DNA of 64,000 bases. Origin: CALLMJ01 sp964493765 (GTDB lineage: Bacteria; Bacteroidota; Bacteroidia; J057; CALLMJ01). The position numbers and the translations under genes were made by a program. Each line of letters begins with the position of its first letter. The first letter of the stretch is position 1. The stretch covers positions 1 through 64,000 of the forward strand of contig CAZBPK010000131.1 in assembly GCA_964493765.1 (NCBI GenBank). The letters run 5' to 3'. Under the pieces are notes generated by a model. It saw only the letters and a list, made by a program, of their open reading frames with translations, was not told where the DNA came from and made no database searches. Positions 16,844 to 26,375 of the stretch are shown here, piece by piece.

Positions 16844-19800
16844 ATGGCATTAAAAAATCAAAAACCGCCAAAAGGATTAAAAATTAACAGGTATTTTACA
16901 AAAGAAGAACAATCTGTTTATAATCTATTTGAATATGATTATCGTTCTTCCATTATCAAAAATCCATCAGGGGATAAAGTATTTGAAATGACTAATGTAG
17001 AAGTACCTAAACAGTGGAGCCAAGTTGCAACTGATATTTTAGCACAAAAATATTTTAGAAAGGCTGGAGTTCCACAACCTGATGGCAGTTTAGGTTCAGA
17101 AAATTCTGTGAAACAAGTAGTTCATCGTTTAGCCAATTGTTGGAAAAAATGGGGTTTAAGATATAATTATTTTGCTAGTGAAAAAGATGCAGCAGTATTT
17201 TATGATGAGTTAGTATTTATGTTGCTTTCTCAAATGGCTGCACCCAATTCTCCCCAATGGTTTAATACTGGTTTACATTCCGAATATGGGATAGAAGGTC
17301 CTGCTCAAGGTCATTATTATGTAGATCCTGAAACTGAAGAATTAACGGCTTCTAAAAATGCTTATGAACGCCCTCAACCTCATGCGTGCTTTATCCTTGG
17401 TTTAAATGATGATTTGGTAAATGAAGGTGGAATTATGGATTTGTGGGTTCGTGAAGCAAGAATTTTTAAATATGGTTCGGGTGTTGGTACTAACTTTTCA
17501 GGTATTAGAGCCGAAAATGAGCCTTTGAGTGGTGGTGGTTACTCTTCGGGATTATTAAGTTTTCTAAAAATTGGAGACCGTGCTGCTGGTGCAATTAAAT
17601 CCGGTGGAACTACCAGAAGGGCAGCTAAAATGGTGATTTTAGACATGGATCACCCTGAAATTTTGGAATTTATACGTTGGAAACAAGAGGAAGAGAAAAA
17701 AGTTGCAGCTTTAATTGCTGCGGGTTATTCTTCTGATTATGAAGGAGAAGCATATAGAACCGTTTCTGGTCAAAATTCTAATAACTCCGTAAGAATTCCC
17801 AATCAATTTTTTGAAATTCTTGAAAAAAATGGTGATTGGCATTGTACCGCAAGAACCGACGGTCGTGTTCTTAAAACCTATAAGGCTAAAGAACTTTGGG
17901 ACGCTATCGCAGAAGCTGCTTGGGCTTGTGCCGATCCCGGCATTCAGTATCATACTACAATTAATGAATGGCACACTTGCCCTAAAGGTGGGGAAATTAG
18001 AGCCTCTAACCCTTGTTCCGAGTATCTTTTCTTAGATAATACTGCTTGTAACTTAGCTTCATTAAATTTACTAAAATTTTTCAATACAGATACTTTAACC
18101 TTTGATATTGAAGGAATTAAACATGCTACTCGCCTATGGACTATAGTGCTTGAAATCTCTGTTTTGATGGCTCAATTCCCTTCTAAAGAAATTGCCCAAC
18201 TTTCTTATGAGTATAGAACTCTTGGACTTGGTTTTGCTAATTTGGGTTCCGTTTTAATGATTTCTGGTATTCCTTATGATAGTAGAAAAGCAAACGCAAT
18301 TGCTGGGGCTATAACCGCTATTATTACGGGTACTTCTTATACTACCTCCGCCGAAATGGCTCAACATTTTGGTCCATTCAAAAGATATGAAGAAAATAAA
18401 GAAGACATGTTAAGGGTGATAAGAAACCATCGTTATGCTGCATATAATGCCAATGAATACGAAGGTTTATCTGTAAAACCAGTGGGTATTGACCAAAATG
18501 CTTGTCCTCAATATTTATTAAAAGCTGCTTGTGATTCTTGGGACGAAGCCTTGAAATTAGGTACTCAATTTGGGTATAGAAATGCTCAAACCACTGTAAT
18601 TGCTCCTACTGGAACTATTGGTCTTTTAATGGATTGCGACACTACAGGAGTAGAACCAGATTTTGCTTTAGTAAAATATAAAAAACTAGCGGGTGGTGGT
18701 TATTTCAAAATCATCAATCAATCTATTCCACTTGCACTCAAAAACTTAGGTTATGCTCCTGAACAAATTGATGAAATTATCAAATATGTTTTAGGACATC
18801 AAACTTTAAAAAATTCTCCTGCAATTAATCATGATGCTTTAAGAGCCAAAGGTTTTGGAGAAAAAGATATTGAAAATATTGAAAAACAGCTACCTACAGC
18901 TTTTGATATTTCTTTTGCATTCAATGTTTACACCTTAGGAGAGGATACTCTAAAACGTTTAGGATTAAGACCAGAACAATACAACCAACCCGCCTTTAAC
19001 TTATTAGAAGCTTTAGGTTTCTCCTCTAAACAAATTGAAATAGCTAATGAATATGTTTGTGGTACTATGACCATAGAAGGAGCCCCTTTCTTAAAAGATG
19101 AACACTATCCTGTTTTTGATTGTGCAAATAAATGTGGTACTAAAGGTAGAAGATTTATTCATGCTCACGGACACATAAGAATGATGGCTGCTACACAACC
19201 CTTTATTTCTGGTGCTATTTCCAAAACTATTAACCTTCCTAATGAAGCTTCTGTTGAAGATATTTTAGAATGTTATGGCCTTTCATGGAAACTAGGATTG
19301 AAAGCCATTTCTATTTACCGTGATGGTTCTAAATTATCTCAACCTCTATCAAATAAATCCGAAACTTCCAAAGAAAATAAAGAAAATCAACCCGTTGATA
19401 TTTCTGAATTAACACAAGAGCAAGTTTTAGAAGCGGCTAAAAAATTATTAGCGGAATCTCCTGATACTGTTTTCAAAAGAAAATTGAGCCGTGTAGTATA
19501 TCGTAAAACACTACCTAAAAAACGTAAAGGATTTACCCAAAAAGCAAAAATTGGTGGGCAAGCCGTTTTCTTGCATACAGGGGAATACGAAGATGGAACT
19601 TTAGGTGAAATTTTTATTGATATGCACAAAGAAGGTGCAACTTTACGCTCCATGTTAAATTGTTTTGCTATTGCAATTTCTATTGGTTTACAATACGGTG
19701 TGCCTTTAGAAGAATTTGTAGATAAATTTACCTTTACTCGTTTTGAACCATCGGGTCCTGTTGATCACCCCAACATCAAATCGGCTACCTCTATCGTAGA

Positions 19801-20128
19801 TTACATTTTCAGGCTCTTGGCTTTTGAATATTTGGATCGAGAAGATTTGGTGCAAGTTAAATCCCAGAAAGAAGTAATTCATGACCACCAAACTGAAGAT
19901 GAAGTTTACTTTACTTTTGAGGAAGAAGGATATTCTGATTCTATCAATCCAGTTGTAATGAAGGAATCCAAAGTTGAACAATCGCATGTTCACTTAGAGG
20001 CTACACAAAAATATTTAAGCAATATGATGGGTGATGCACCCGCTTGTAATGTCTGTGGACATATTACAGTAAGAAATGGAACCTGTTATAAATGCCTAAA
20101 TTGTGGCAATAGCATGGGTTGCAGTTAA
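16844..20128 (+). CDS. nrdJ: Adenosylcobalamin-dependent (class II) ribonucleoside-diphosphate reductase
   Basis: 1094 residues. It reduces ribonucleotides to deoxyribonucleotides with a radical started by coenzyme B12, needs no oxygen and supplies DNA precursors. Diagnostic parts are MAAPNSPQWFNTG, the glycine-rich KYGSGVGTNFSG, the NPCSEY catalytic segment, an APTGTIGLLMDCDTTGVEPD loop, and a C-terminal zinc-ribbon CNVCGH...CYKCLNCGNSMGC. The last is the redox-active cysteine tail typical of the long NrdJ. The insertion at about 830-1060 (after ISIYRDGSKLSQ) belongs to the same long subtype. No NrdAB or NrdDG is in this window. A rho-independent terminator follows at 20163. Confidence 0.95.
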   Translation: MALKNQKPPKGLKINRYFTKEEQSVYNLFEYDYRSSIIKNPSGDKVFEMTNVEVPKQWSQVATDILAQKYFRKAGVPQPDGSLGSENSVKQVVHRLANCWKKWGLRYNYFASEKDAAVFYDELVFMLLSQMAAPNSPQWFNTGLHSEYGIEGPAQGHYYVDPETEELTASKNAYERPQPHACFILGLNDDLVNEGGIMDLWVREARIFKYGSGVGTNFSGIRAENEPLSGGGYSSGLLSFLKIGDRAAGAIKSGGTTRRAAKMVILDMDHPEILEFIRWKQEEEKKVAALIAAGYSSDYEGEAYRTVSGQNSNNSVRIPNQFFEILEKNGDWHCTARTDGRVLKTYKAKELWDAIAEAAWACADPGIQYHTTINEWHTCPKGGEIRASNPCSEYLFLDNTACNLASLNLLKFFNTDTLTFDIEGIKHATRLWTIVLEISVLMAQFPSKEIAQLSYEYRTLGLGFANLGSVLMISGIPYDSRKANAIAGAITAIITGTSYTTSAEMAQHFGPFKRYEENKEDMLRVIRNHRYAAYNANEYEGLSVKPVGIDQNACPQYLLKAACDSWDEALKLGTQFGYRNAQTTVIAPTGTIGLLMDCDTTGVEPDFALVKYKKLAGGGYFKIINQSIPLALKNLGYAPEQIDEIIKYVLGHQTLKNSPAINHDALRAKGFGEKDIENIEKQLPTAFDISFAFNVYTLGEDTLKRLGLRPEQYNQPAFNLLEALGFSSKQIEIANEYVCGTMTIEGAPFLKDEHYPVFDCANKCGTKGRRFIHAHGHIRMMAATQPFISGAISKTINLPNEASVEDILECYGLSWKLGLKAISIYRDGSKLSQPLSNKSETSKENKENQPVDISELTQEQVLEAAKKLLAESPDTVFKRKLSRVVYRKTLPKKRKGFTQKAKIGGQAVFLHTGEYEDGTLGEIFIDMHKEGATLRSMLNCFAIAISIGLQYGVPLEEFVDKFTFTRFEPSGPVDHPNIKSATSIVDYIFRLLAFEYLDREDLVQVKSQKEVIHDHQTEDEVYFTFEEEGYSDSINPVVMKESKVEQSHVHLEATQKYLSNMMGDAPACNVCGHITVRNGTCYKCLNCGNSMGCS

Positions 20129-20162
20129 GATTTTTTAAGTTAAATGATTTTTCATAATTGTG

Positions 20163-20197
20163 AGCCAATGTATTATTGCGTTGGCTTTTTATTTTTT
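20163..20197 (+). terminator. Rho-independent terminator after nrdJ
   Basis: An 8-bp stem AGCCAATG / CGTTGGCT (one G-T pair) with an 8-nt loop is followed by TTTTTATTTTTT. It lies 34 bp after the nrdJ stop and just before repeat copy D. Confidence 0.85.
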
Positions 20198-20205
20198 CTC
20201 TTTTT

Positions 20206-20328
20206 GGGCGTGCCCCTTGCTACGCTGCGGGTCGGGGTGCTTCGGGCTTCGCTGTTCGCTTCGGCAATCCTTTGCCTGCTCATACTTCCCTAACAAAGGC
20301 AGTGCTGAACCCTTCGCTTCCCTCACGC
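20206..20328 (+). repeat. Dispersed hairpin repeat, copy D
   Basis: A 123-bp copy. The central hairpin is short here: CCTTTG / CAAAGG with a 19-nt loop. Its first ~69 bases are identical to those of copy E, which lies inverted on the other side of the ABC-F gene. It sits after the nrdJ terminator and 117 bp before the ABC-F promoter box. Confidence 0.95.
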
Positions 20329-20445
20329 TCTCATTAACAATTAAAATTGTGTAATGGACTTTTGTTGAAATACAATTTTTTTGCTTGCAAATTTTTGTTT
20401 TGTATTTCCTTAGAAAATTTATGGCTTTTTTTTTAAATTATGCTG

Positions 20446-20453
20446 TATCTTTG
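20446..20453 (+). promoter_or_regulatory. -7 promoter box (TATCTTTG) for the ABC-F gene
   Basis: TATCTTTG followed by C matches TAnnTTTG, 8 nt upstream of the ATG, implying a nearly leaderless transcript as for ftsW. Confidence 0.5.
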
Positions 20454-20461
20454 CCCTTGAT

Positions 20462-22330
20462 ATGAATTTTTTATCCGTTGAAAAACTATCAAAATCCTTT
20501 GGTGAAAGGGTACTTTTTCAAGATTTAACATTTGGAATTGAACATGGGCAAAAAGTTGGTTTTATTGCACCTAATGGAAGTGGAAAATCAACCCTTTTAA
20601 ATATAATTCTTGGTAAAACATTACCCGATTCAGGCATAGTAGCGATTAAAAAAAATTTAAAAATTGGCTATTTAGAACAAAACCCTGACTTTCAATTTCA
20701 TAGCAAACTTTCTGATTATCTTTATGATAGTGATTATGAACCTTGTAAAATCTGGAAATCCTATTTACACTCCTTAGAAAATCCCTTAGAACCCAAAGAT
20801 TACCAAATTTTAATGGATAAAATGGAACAATATCAAGTTTGGACTTATGAAAACCGTTTGAAAGAAATTTTGAATCGCTTGGGTTTAGATTGGGAAATGT
20901 ATATTGATAACCTTTCTGGAGGTCAAAAGAAAAAATTAGCATTAGCTAAATTATTGGTTAACCAACCTGATTTATTGATTTTAGATGAGCCTACCAACCA
21001 TTTGGATTTAGATATGATTGAATGGTTAGAAAATTATTTACAACAAAGTTCCATTACTTTATTTTTGGTTACTCACGACAGATATTTTTTAGAAAATGTA
21101 TGTTCAGAAATTCTTGAACTTTTTCAAGGAAAATTATATTTTTATCAAGGCAACTATCAATATTATTTAGAACAAAAATCCCATCGACATGAATTATTTT
21201 TAAAAGAAATTGAAAAAGCCCAAAACGCATATAGAAAAGAATTAGAATGGATACGTCGCCAACCTAAAGCAAGGACTACTAAATCCAAAGCAAGAATTGA
21301 TGCTTTTTATGAAATTGCAGAAAAAGCTTTCCAAAAAATTGAAAACAAAAAAGTTGAAATTGAAATTAACATGGAAAGAATGGGCTCTAAAATTTTAGAA
21401 ATTCATAATATTTCCAAGTCCTATCAAAATAAAATTTTGTTTTCCCAATTTACCTATAAATTCAAGCAGGGGGAAAAAGTGGGTATTATTGGAAAAAATG
21501 GCAGTGGAAAATCTACATTTTTAAAAATTTTAATGTCTGAAATTGAGCCTGATACAGGTAAAGTGGTTTGGGGTGATACTATAAAATATGCTTACTACAG
21601 CCAAGAAGGTTTGCAAGTAGATGAAAACAAAAGAGTCATTGAAGTGGTTAAAGATATTGCTGAATATATCCCTTTGAAAAAAGGTCGTAAACTTTCAGCA
21701 ATTCAATTATTAGAAAAATTTTTATTTCGTCATGAACAGCATTACACTTTGGTAAGTCAGTTAAGTGGAGGTGAGAAAAGGAGATTGTATTTGGTTACTT
21801 TACTAATGAAAAACCCTAATTTTTTGATTTTAGATGAACCTACTAATGATTTAGATATTGATACACTCTCTGCTTTAGAAGATTTTTTGGATGATTTTCC
21901 GGGTTGTATTTTAGTGGTTTCTCATGACCGATATTTTATGGATAGGGTAGTTGAACACTTGTTTGTTCTTGGTGAGTTGGATCACGGAGAAATTAAAGAT
22001 TTTCCAGGTAATTATACTGAATTTTTAGCTTGGAAAGAAGTTAATCTTAATCATAGTTCGGCTAAAACTCAAGAAAATACAGTACAATCCAAAACCTCAC
22101 AAAATTTAGAAGTTAAAAATGCTACCAAAAAATTAAGTTACAAAGAACAACGTGAGTTGCAACAAATAGAGAAAGAATTACCCGATTTAGAACAAAAAAA
22201 GAAAGATTTAGAACTTGCAATGAATCAAAACCTTACTTTTGAAGAATTGCAAAAAATCTCTAAAGAATATGAATTGATCAATGAAAAAATTGAGGAGTAT
22301 TCTATGAGGTGGTTAGAACTATCTGAGTAA
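20462..22330 (+). CDS. ABC-F family ATP-binding protein (Uup-like)
   Basis: 622 residues with two ABC ATPase domains and no membrane segment. Domain 1 has APNGSGKST, NLSGGQKKKLA and LILDEPTNHLD; domain 2 has GKNGSGKST, QLSGGEKRRL and LILDEPTNDLD. An inter-domain linker with charged helices lies around 235-300. The C-terminal ~80 residues form a charged helical hairpin (KELPDLEQKKKDLELAM), as in Uup, which binds DNA or ribosomes. ABC-F proteins act on the ribosome, some giving antibiotic protection; nothing here points to resistance. The gene is bracketed by inverted repeat copies D and E. Confidence 0.9.
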   Translation: MNFLSVEKLSKSFGERVLFQDLTFGIEHGQKVGFIAPNGSGKSTLLNIILGKTLPDSGIVAIKKNLKIGYLEQNPDFQFHSKLSDYLYDSDYEPCKIWKSYLHSLENPLEPKDYQILMDKMEQYQVWTYENRLKEILNRLGLDWEMYIDNLSGGQKKKLALAKLLVNQPDLLILDEPTNHLDLDMIEWLENYLQQSSITLFLVTHDRYFLENVCSEILELFQGKLYFYQGNYQYYLEQKSHRHELFLKEIEKAQNAYRKELEWIRRQPKARTTKSKARIDAFYEIAEKAFQKIENKKVEIEINMERMGSKILEIHNISKSYQNKILFSQFTYKFKQGEKVGIIGKNGSGKSTFLKILMSEIEPDTGKVVWGDTIKYAYYSQEGLQVDENKRVIEVVKDIAEYIPLKKGRKLSAIQLLEKFLFRHEQHYTLVSQLSGGEKRRLYLVTLLMKNPNFLILDEPTNDLDIDTLSALEDFLDDFPGCILVVSHDRYFMDRVVEHLFVLGELDHGEIKDFPGNYTEFLAWKEVNLNHSSAKTQENTVQSKTSQNLEVKNATKKLSYKEQRELQQIEKELPDLEQKKKDLELAMNQNLTFEELQKISKEYELINEKIEEYSMRWLELSE

Positions 22331-22369
22331 TTACAGAAAATCAGAATAAAAACAAAGTTTTTAGGGAAA

Positions 22370-22497
22370 GCGTGAGGGATGCGGAGGGAGCGAAGCTGCA
22401 CTGCCTTTGGCTGCGAAAAATGAGCAGTCAAAGGATTGCCGAAGCGAACAGCGAAGCCCGAAGCACCCCGACCCGCAGCGTAGCAAGGGGCACGCCC
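22370..22497 (-). repeat. Dispersed hairpin repeat, copy E
   Basis: A 128-bp copy, inverted relative to copy D and sharing with it the first ~69 bases of the element. On the minus strand the hairpin is CCTTTG-A-CTGC / GCAG-C-CAAAGG with one mismatch. It lies between two convergent genes: 39 bp after the ABC-F stop and 23 bp after the stop of the AtuA-like gene. Confidence 0.95.
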
Positions 22498-22520
22498 AAA
22501 TAATTTATAAAGAATAATTT

Positions 22521-23915
22521 TTAAGAATTTTCAATCCAATGGGTTTTGATATTTACTAACTCTCTGGGGATTAAGGTACTCCATAAACCTAATTGAGCTC
22601 TTGCGTCATTACCCCAGCCCGGTACGGAAACTACTCCAGGAGGTCCGTTAAGTCCTAAACAAACTACTGCTTGCATAGCTAATTTTCCTACTTTTGGATC
22701 ACTATGTTGAATTGCTAAACGCACACCCACTTCATTCAATTGATTTAAAAAGTTTTGATCTTGAATAGGCGCAGCTTCACCATGAATGCCGTTCACTCCG
22801 ATGATATCAAAGCGTTTTTTTTCAATTTTGAGAGGTAAAGTACTCCAAATTTCTTGAACAGCTTGAATAAATTTTTGTGCTTTTGTATAAGCGAATGGAT
22901 AAGAAAAAAAGAAAAATTGGTCGGTCATAAAACCTTCCATCAATCCAATACAAAGTTTGAGTTTTTCGGGTCTTGGTTTTCCTTTGGCACCTTTAACTTC
23001 CACTTTTCCATTTTCTAATTCAGTGATTTGAACGTGTGTAAAGTCACAGATTACGTCGGGAGTAATATAGTTTTGAGGGTCATGAACTTCATAAACCAAC
23101 TGTTCTCTTAAAGTATTACGGGATAGCTTTCCACCCATAAAATCGGGTTTAAATAAATGAGCAGAACCATTTTCAAAAACGGTAGCAATAGGGTATCCTA
23201 ATCTGCTTAAATTATAATCCATAGGCCACTCAGCATAAGAATTGCCCCCTGAAGCCTGCCCACCACATTCTAATAAATGTCCAACCAAAATACCACTTGC
23301 AAGTAAATCCCAATCTTTGGAATCCAAATCACTGCCAATTTTCCAACCAAATTCATGAATTAAAATTCCTAAAGTTAAGGCGGGATCGGCAACTCTACCA
23401 GTAAGAACAATATGAGCACCTTGATTTAAAGCTTCTGCAACTTCTTTTGCACCCGTATAAACATTGGCATGAGTAACAGTAAATTGATTTTCAGAAAAGT
23501 TACGATTGTCATCTATGTTGGTTAATGGTTCTCCTTTTGATTGGATATCCCCTAATTTAGACATTAAGTCATCGCCTGTTAAACAAGCAATTTTAATATC
23601 ATTAAGCCCAAGATTTTTTAAAATACTTTGAATTTTGACTGCTGCAGAAAGTGGATTTAAACCACCGGAATTGGTAACAATTTTTGCTCCTTTTTTTAGT
23701 GCGGTTGACCAAACCATTTTCGCTAAAATTTCAATATCACGGGCATAACCCATTTCAGGGTCTTTTAATTTATCTTTTTGAAGAATAGATAAAGTTAATT
23801 CTGATAAGGCATCATGAACCAAATATTGAGCAATACCGGCTTGAGCAATCATAGCACCCGCCATTGGGCTATCTCCATAAAAACCTTGCACACCAGCAAT
23901 CGTTACTGATTTCAT
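22521..23915 (-). CDS. AtuA-like protein (DUF1446 family)
   Basis: 464 residues matching the AtuA/DUF1446 family by its N-terminal VQGFYGDSPMAG, the NSGGLNPLSAA motif, GARVxDxA-like TGRVADPALTLG, ECGGQASGGN and the internal GIHGEAAP. AtuA takes part in catabolism of acyclic terpenes (citronellol, geraniol) in Pseudomonas. Many homologues lie outside such clusters and their reaction is uncertain. No geranyl-CoA carboxylase or other Atu gene is nearby, so a terpene role is not supported here. The gene faces repeat copy E at its 3' end. Confidence 0.8.
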   Translation of the reverse strand: MKSVTIAGVQGFYGDSPMAGAMIAQAGIAQYLVHDALSELTLSILQKDKLKDPEMGYARDIEILAKMVWSTALKKGAKIVTNSGGLNPLSAAVKIQSILKNLGLNDIKIACLTGDDLMSKLGDIQSKGEPLTNIDDNRNFSENQFTVTHANVYTGAKEVAEALNQGAHIVLTGRVADPALTLGILIHEFGWKIGSDLDSKDWDLLASGILVGHLLECGGQASGGNSYAEWPMDYNLSRLGYPIATVFENGSAHLFKPDFMGGKLSRNTLREQLVYEVHDPQNYITPDVICDFTHVQITELENGKVEVKGAKGKPRPEKLKLCIGLMEGFMTDQFFFFSYPFAYTKAQKFIQAVQEIWSTLPLKIEKKRFDIIGVNGIHGEAAPIQDQNFLNQLNEVGVRLAIQHSDPKVGKLAMQAVVCLGLNGPPGVVSVPGWGNDARAQLGLWSTLIPRELVNIKTHWIENS

Positions 23916-24004
23916 TATTTTAAATTTGGCTGCAAATTAAGAATAAAAACTATACTTACAAATATATTTTTGTATTTTTTGAGGTTGTTTTGGGAATTGG
24001 GTTT

Positions 24005-24880
24005 TTAATTAGAATCTACTTCCGCATTCATGTACCTTAAAACCAAAGTTTTTGTTGGGCTTTCCAAAAATTCAATGGATTCTTCAGGTTCTACTAATTC
24101 ATAAACTTCATTTTCTTCAAAGCCTATATAATCACCAGATTGTAAATCTTTTTTTTCAAACCATGCATATTCGATTATGTCGTTAAAAAGTTTTTTGACT
24201 TTCATAGGGTCTGTATGATCGGAATAAAAAGCGAAATCTGGGATTCCAAAAACATGGTGCCCTTTAGAAAAAAAACAATTGGATTTTTGATTGGAAAAAG
24301 GTGAGGATACATCTAAAGAAGTTTTAATAAATCCTGTCCAAAACAAAAAAGGTGGAGAATTTCTACAAAGGTTTACCATATTGTTAAAAATCATTTTTGG
24401 CAATAATCCAGCAGGATGGTAAGTCCAGGCAGGTTCATTAATAATTCCAAGTAGTTTATCATTATAAAAACAAGCAGCAATTTTATAAAGTGCTATGTAA
24501 TTTTCAATGGGGTTTTGTGATTTTCCCGCATAAACTAAGTTTAGGGTAGCTTGGGTAGATAAAATTTCTTCTTTAAATGAATTTTGCCAATGTGCAGTAT
24601 GGATACAAGATTCCATTACATGATCAGGAAAACGTGCAGCATTGCCAAGTAACAGGATTTTATGGTCTTCAAATTCAATAAAACCATGAATAGTTTTAGA
24701 GCTTGGGTCTTCTTCAAAATTTAATTGAATAGGTGAGTTTATGGGTTCAATTTTGGGTATAGTTTGATAAAATATATCTGGATTTAAAGTTGGTAATGAT
24801 TTTAAACCCAAAGATATTGAGGGTATAAATGGTGAATTTAATGATTTTTGAATTTGTTGAAAAAAATGAAAAATTTTCAT
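24005..24880 (-). CDS. DUF4261-like protein (tentative)
   Basis: 291 residues, cytosolic in appearance, with no signal peptide. A central region (HVMESCIHTAHWQNSF, then a long helix with NLVYAGKSQNPIENYIALYK and NEPAWTYHPAGLLP) recalls the DUF4261 family by its pattern of an early His-containing segment, an ALxxxK helix and a later WTYHPA-like turn. The C-terminal part (SKGHHVFGIPDFAFYSD) also fits. I am not sure of the family, and no function is known for it. The gene overlaps the start of the upstream aminotransferase gene by 4 bp, so they are translationally coupled. Confidence 0.45.
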   Translation of the reverse strand: MKIFHFFQQIQKSLNSPFIPSISLGLKSLPTLNPDIFYQTIPKIEPINSPIQLNFEEDPSSKTIHGFIEFEDHKILLLGNAARFPDHVMESCIHTAHWQNSFKEEILSTQATLNLVYAGKSQNPIENYIALYKIAACFYNDKLLGIINEPAWTYHPAGLLPKMIFNNMVNLCRNSPPFLFWTGFIKTSLDVSSPFSNQKSNCFFSKGHHVFGIPDFAFYSDHTDPMKVKKLFNDIIEYAWFEKKDLQSGDYIGFEENEVYELVEPEESIEFLESPTKTLVLRYMNAEVDSN

Positions 24881-25902
24881 AGGGCTTTAAGAAAAGCATG
24901 TAATTTTAACCAACTATCATTTTGTATTGCGGGAAAATTAGCAATTCTGAAAGTATTATTTTTCCAATTTCCATAACCTGCACCTAAGGTAATTTGATGA
25001 TTTTTAGCTTTTTGAATGATTTCAGTTGGATTATTATCCTGAAAAGCCCAAACTGTGGTTGCTGTATTTTTAGATTCTAACAATTGGAGATTTTGATGAG
25101 ACTGAAAAAATAAATTTTTTCTACTTAGAAGAACTTTTTCTACAATACTAATTTCAGGCATTTCTTTGAGGCATTCATTTAAACACCAAATATTTAGTAA
25201 ATTAGGGGTATTGGTAGTTTGCCATTTTTTGAAATTTTTAGATAAATTCAATATTCCATTGTAATAATTCCAATTTTTTTTGATAGCTCTTTGAACAGCA
25301 TTCTGATTGACAACCATAACAGCCATTCCGGGAGGTAAACCAAAACATTTTTGCACAGAGGCAAACCAAACATCAGCAGTTTCCCAAGGCAAATCTACTC
25401 CCCCCATGCTCGCAGTTGCATCTACAACAATACAAGAATTAGGATTTTTTTCTCTTAAATTTTTTAAAAACTCATTAGGTAATTGGCTTCCATTGGAAGT
25501 TTCTGTATGAACAACACCAATAAATGCTTCTGAACGCTCTTGAATTTCTGGTAAAGTGTTGACATCAAATGGGATAGGTGTAGCAAAACTCATTCCTTCT
25601 TGAACATATTCAAACCATTTTTTTCCAAAATTTCCATTAAAATAGAATAAGGCTTTAGTGAAAATTAAACTATTGGCGGTTAAATTCCAAGCTTCTGAAG
25701 CGGAAGGCACAAAGTAGAGTTCAAAATCTTTGGGAAGCTTTAATTTTGTTTGAAAGGATTCATAAATAGACTGATAAACATCCATAAAGAGCTTGTTTCT
25801 ATGATAACTAGAAAGAAAATTTATGTCTAAGGATTTTTGTACCCAGATTGGAAAATTTTTATGTAGTTGAGAAGGACCAGGTAGAAAATTAAATTTTTCC
25901 AT
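24877..25902 (-). CDS. Class V aminotransferase (SerC-like)
   Basis: 341 residues of the fold-type I PLP family. The N-terminus KFNFLPGPSQL is like phosphoserine aminotransferase (FxxGPxxLP), DATASMGGVD contains the cofactor-binding Asp, and SVQKCFGLPPG contains the Schiff-base lysine. The sequence is shorter and more diverged than typical SerC (about 360), so the substrate is not certain; serine synthesis is the obvious candidate. It overlaps the FdtA-like gene upstream by 14 bp and the DUF4261-like gene downstream by 4 bp. No SerA or SerB is in the window. Confidence 0.75.
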   Translation of the reverse strand: MEKFNFLPGPSQLHKNFPIWVQKSLDINFLSSYHRNKLFMDVYQSIYESFQTKLKLPKDFELYFVPSASEAWNLTANSLIFTKALFYFNGNFGKKWFEYVQEGMSFATPIPFDVNTLPEIQERSEAFIGVVHTETSNGSQLPNEFLKNLREKNPNSCIVVDATASMGGVDLPWETADVWFASVQKCFGLPPGMAVMVVNQNAVQRAIKKNWNYYNGILNLSKNFKKWQTTNTPNLLNIWCLNECLKEMPEISIVEKVLLSRKNLFFQSHQNLQLLESKNTATTVWAFQDNNPTEIIQKAKNHQITLGAGYGNWKNNTFRIANFPAIQNDSWLKLHAFLKAL

Positions 25903-26308
25903 TTTTTATAAGTTGTTGAAATTCAGAATAATCTCTTATATAATCGTTTTCGTTGTATAAGCTAGAAGCAAAAACTAACTGAACGGCATTAAAATAGTAT
26001 TGCATAGTATGCCAAGCCTTTGGAGGAATATACAGTCCAATAGAAGGTTTTTCTAAAACAAATGTCTCTAATTTTCCACTGGGCAATTCTGTATTGACAA
26101 CAATTCTACCTGCTGCTGCAATTAATATCATTTCAGTTTCATGATGAGCATGTCTTCCTCTAACAATGTGATCAGGAGTTTGGTAGGTCCAGAAAGTTCT
26201 TTTTACTTCAAATGGAATGGATTTCTCAAATTCAGCAATAGAAATAAATCCTTCGCCAATTTCTCCAACTGTTTGAAATTCAATTAAATAGGGTTTATTA
26301 TCAGACAT
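25889..26308 (-). CDS. FdtA/QdtA-like sugar ketoisomerase cupin (WxcM-like)
   Basis: 139 residues forming one cupin barrel. Characteristic segments are VKRTFWTYQTPDHIVRGRHA with the following HHE, a GRIVV strand, YIPPKAWHTMQ and the FASSLYNENDYIRDY ending. In FdtA and QdtA this family converts dTDP-4-keto-6-deoxyglucose to its 3-keto isomer for amino-sugar synthesis. The family's normal partner is a DegT-type aminotransferase; here the next gene is a class V aminotransferase, which overlaps by 14 bp. The true substrate is unknown. Confidence 0.8.
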   Translation of the reverse strand: MSDNKPYLIEFQTVGEIGEGFISIAEFEKSIPFEVKRTFWTYQTPDHIVRGRHAHHETEMILIAAAGRIVVNTELPSGKLETFVLEKPSIGLYIPPKAWHTMQYYFNAVQLVFASSLYNENDYIRDYSEFQQLIKNGKI

Positions 26309-26375
26309 AAGTTATCAATAAAAGGTTCGCAAATATAGTTTTATTTTGTTTTTAATTACTAATATTTAAAATTTT

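Noticed and set aside
20160..20354. Short open frame over repeat copy D
   Set aside because: It is only the translation of the dispersed element (GSGCFGLRCSLRQSF-like), also seen in copies F and G; no independent coding signal.
20206..22497. Composite transposon around the ABC-F gene
   Set aside because: No transposase, no target-site duplication that I could recognise, and the flanking elements are members of a family found across the window.
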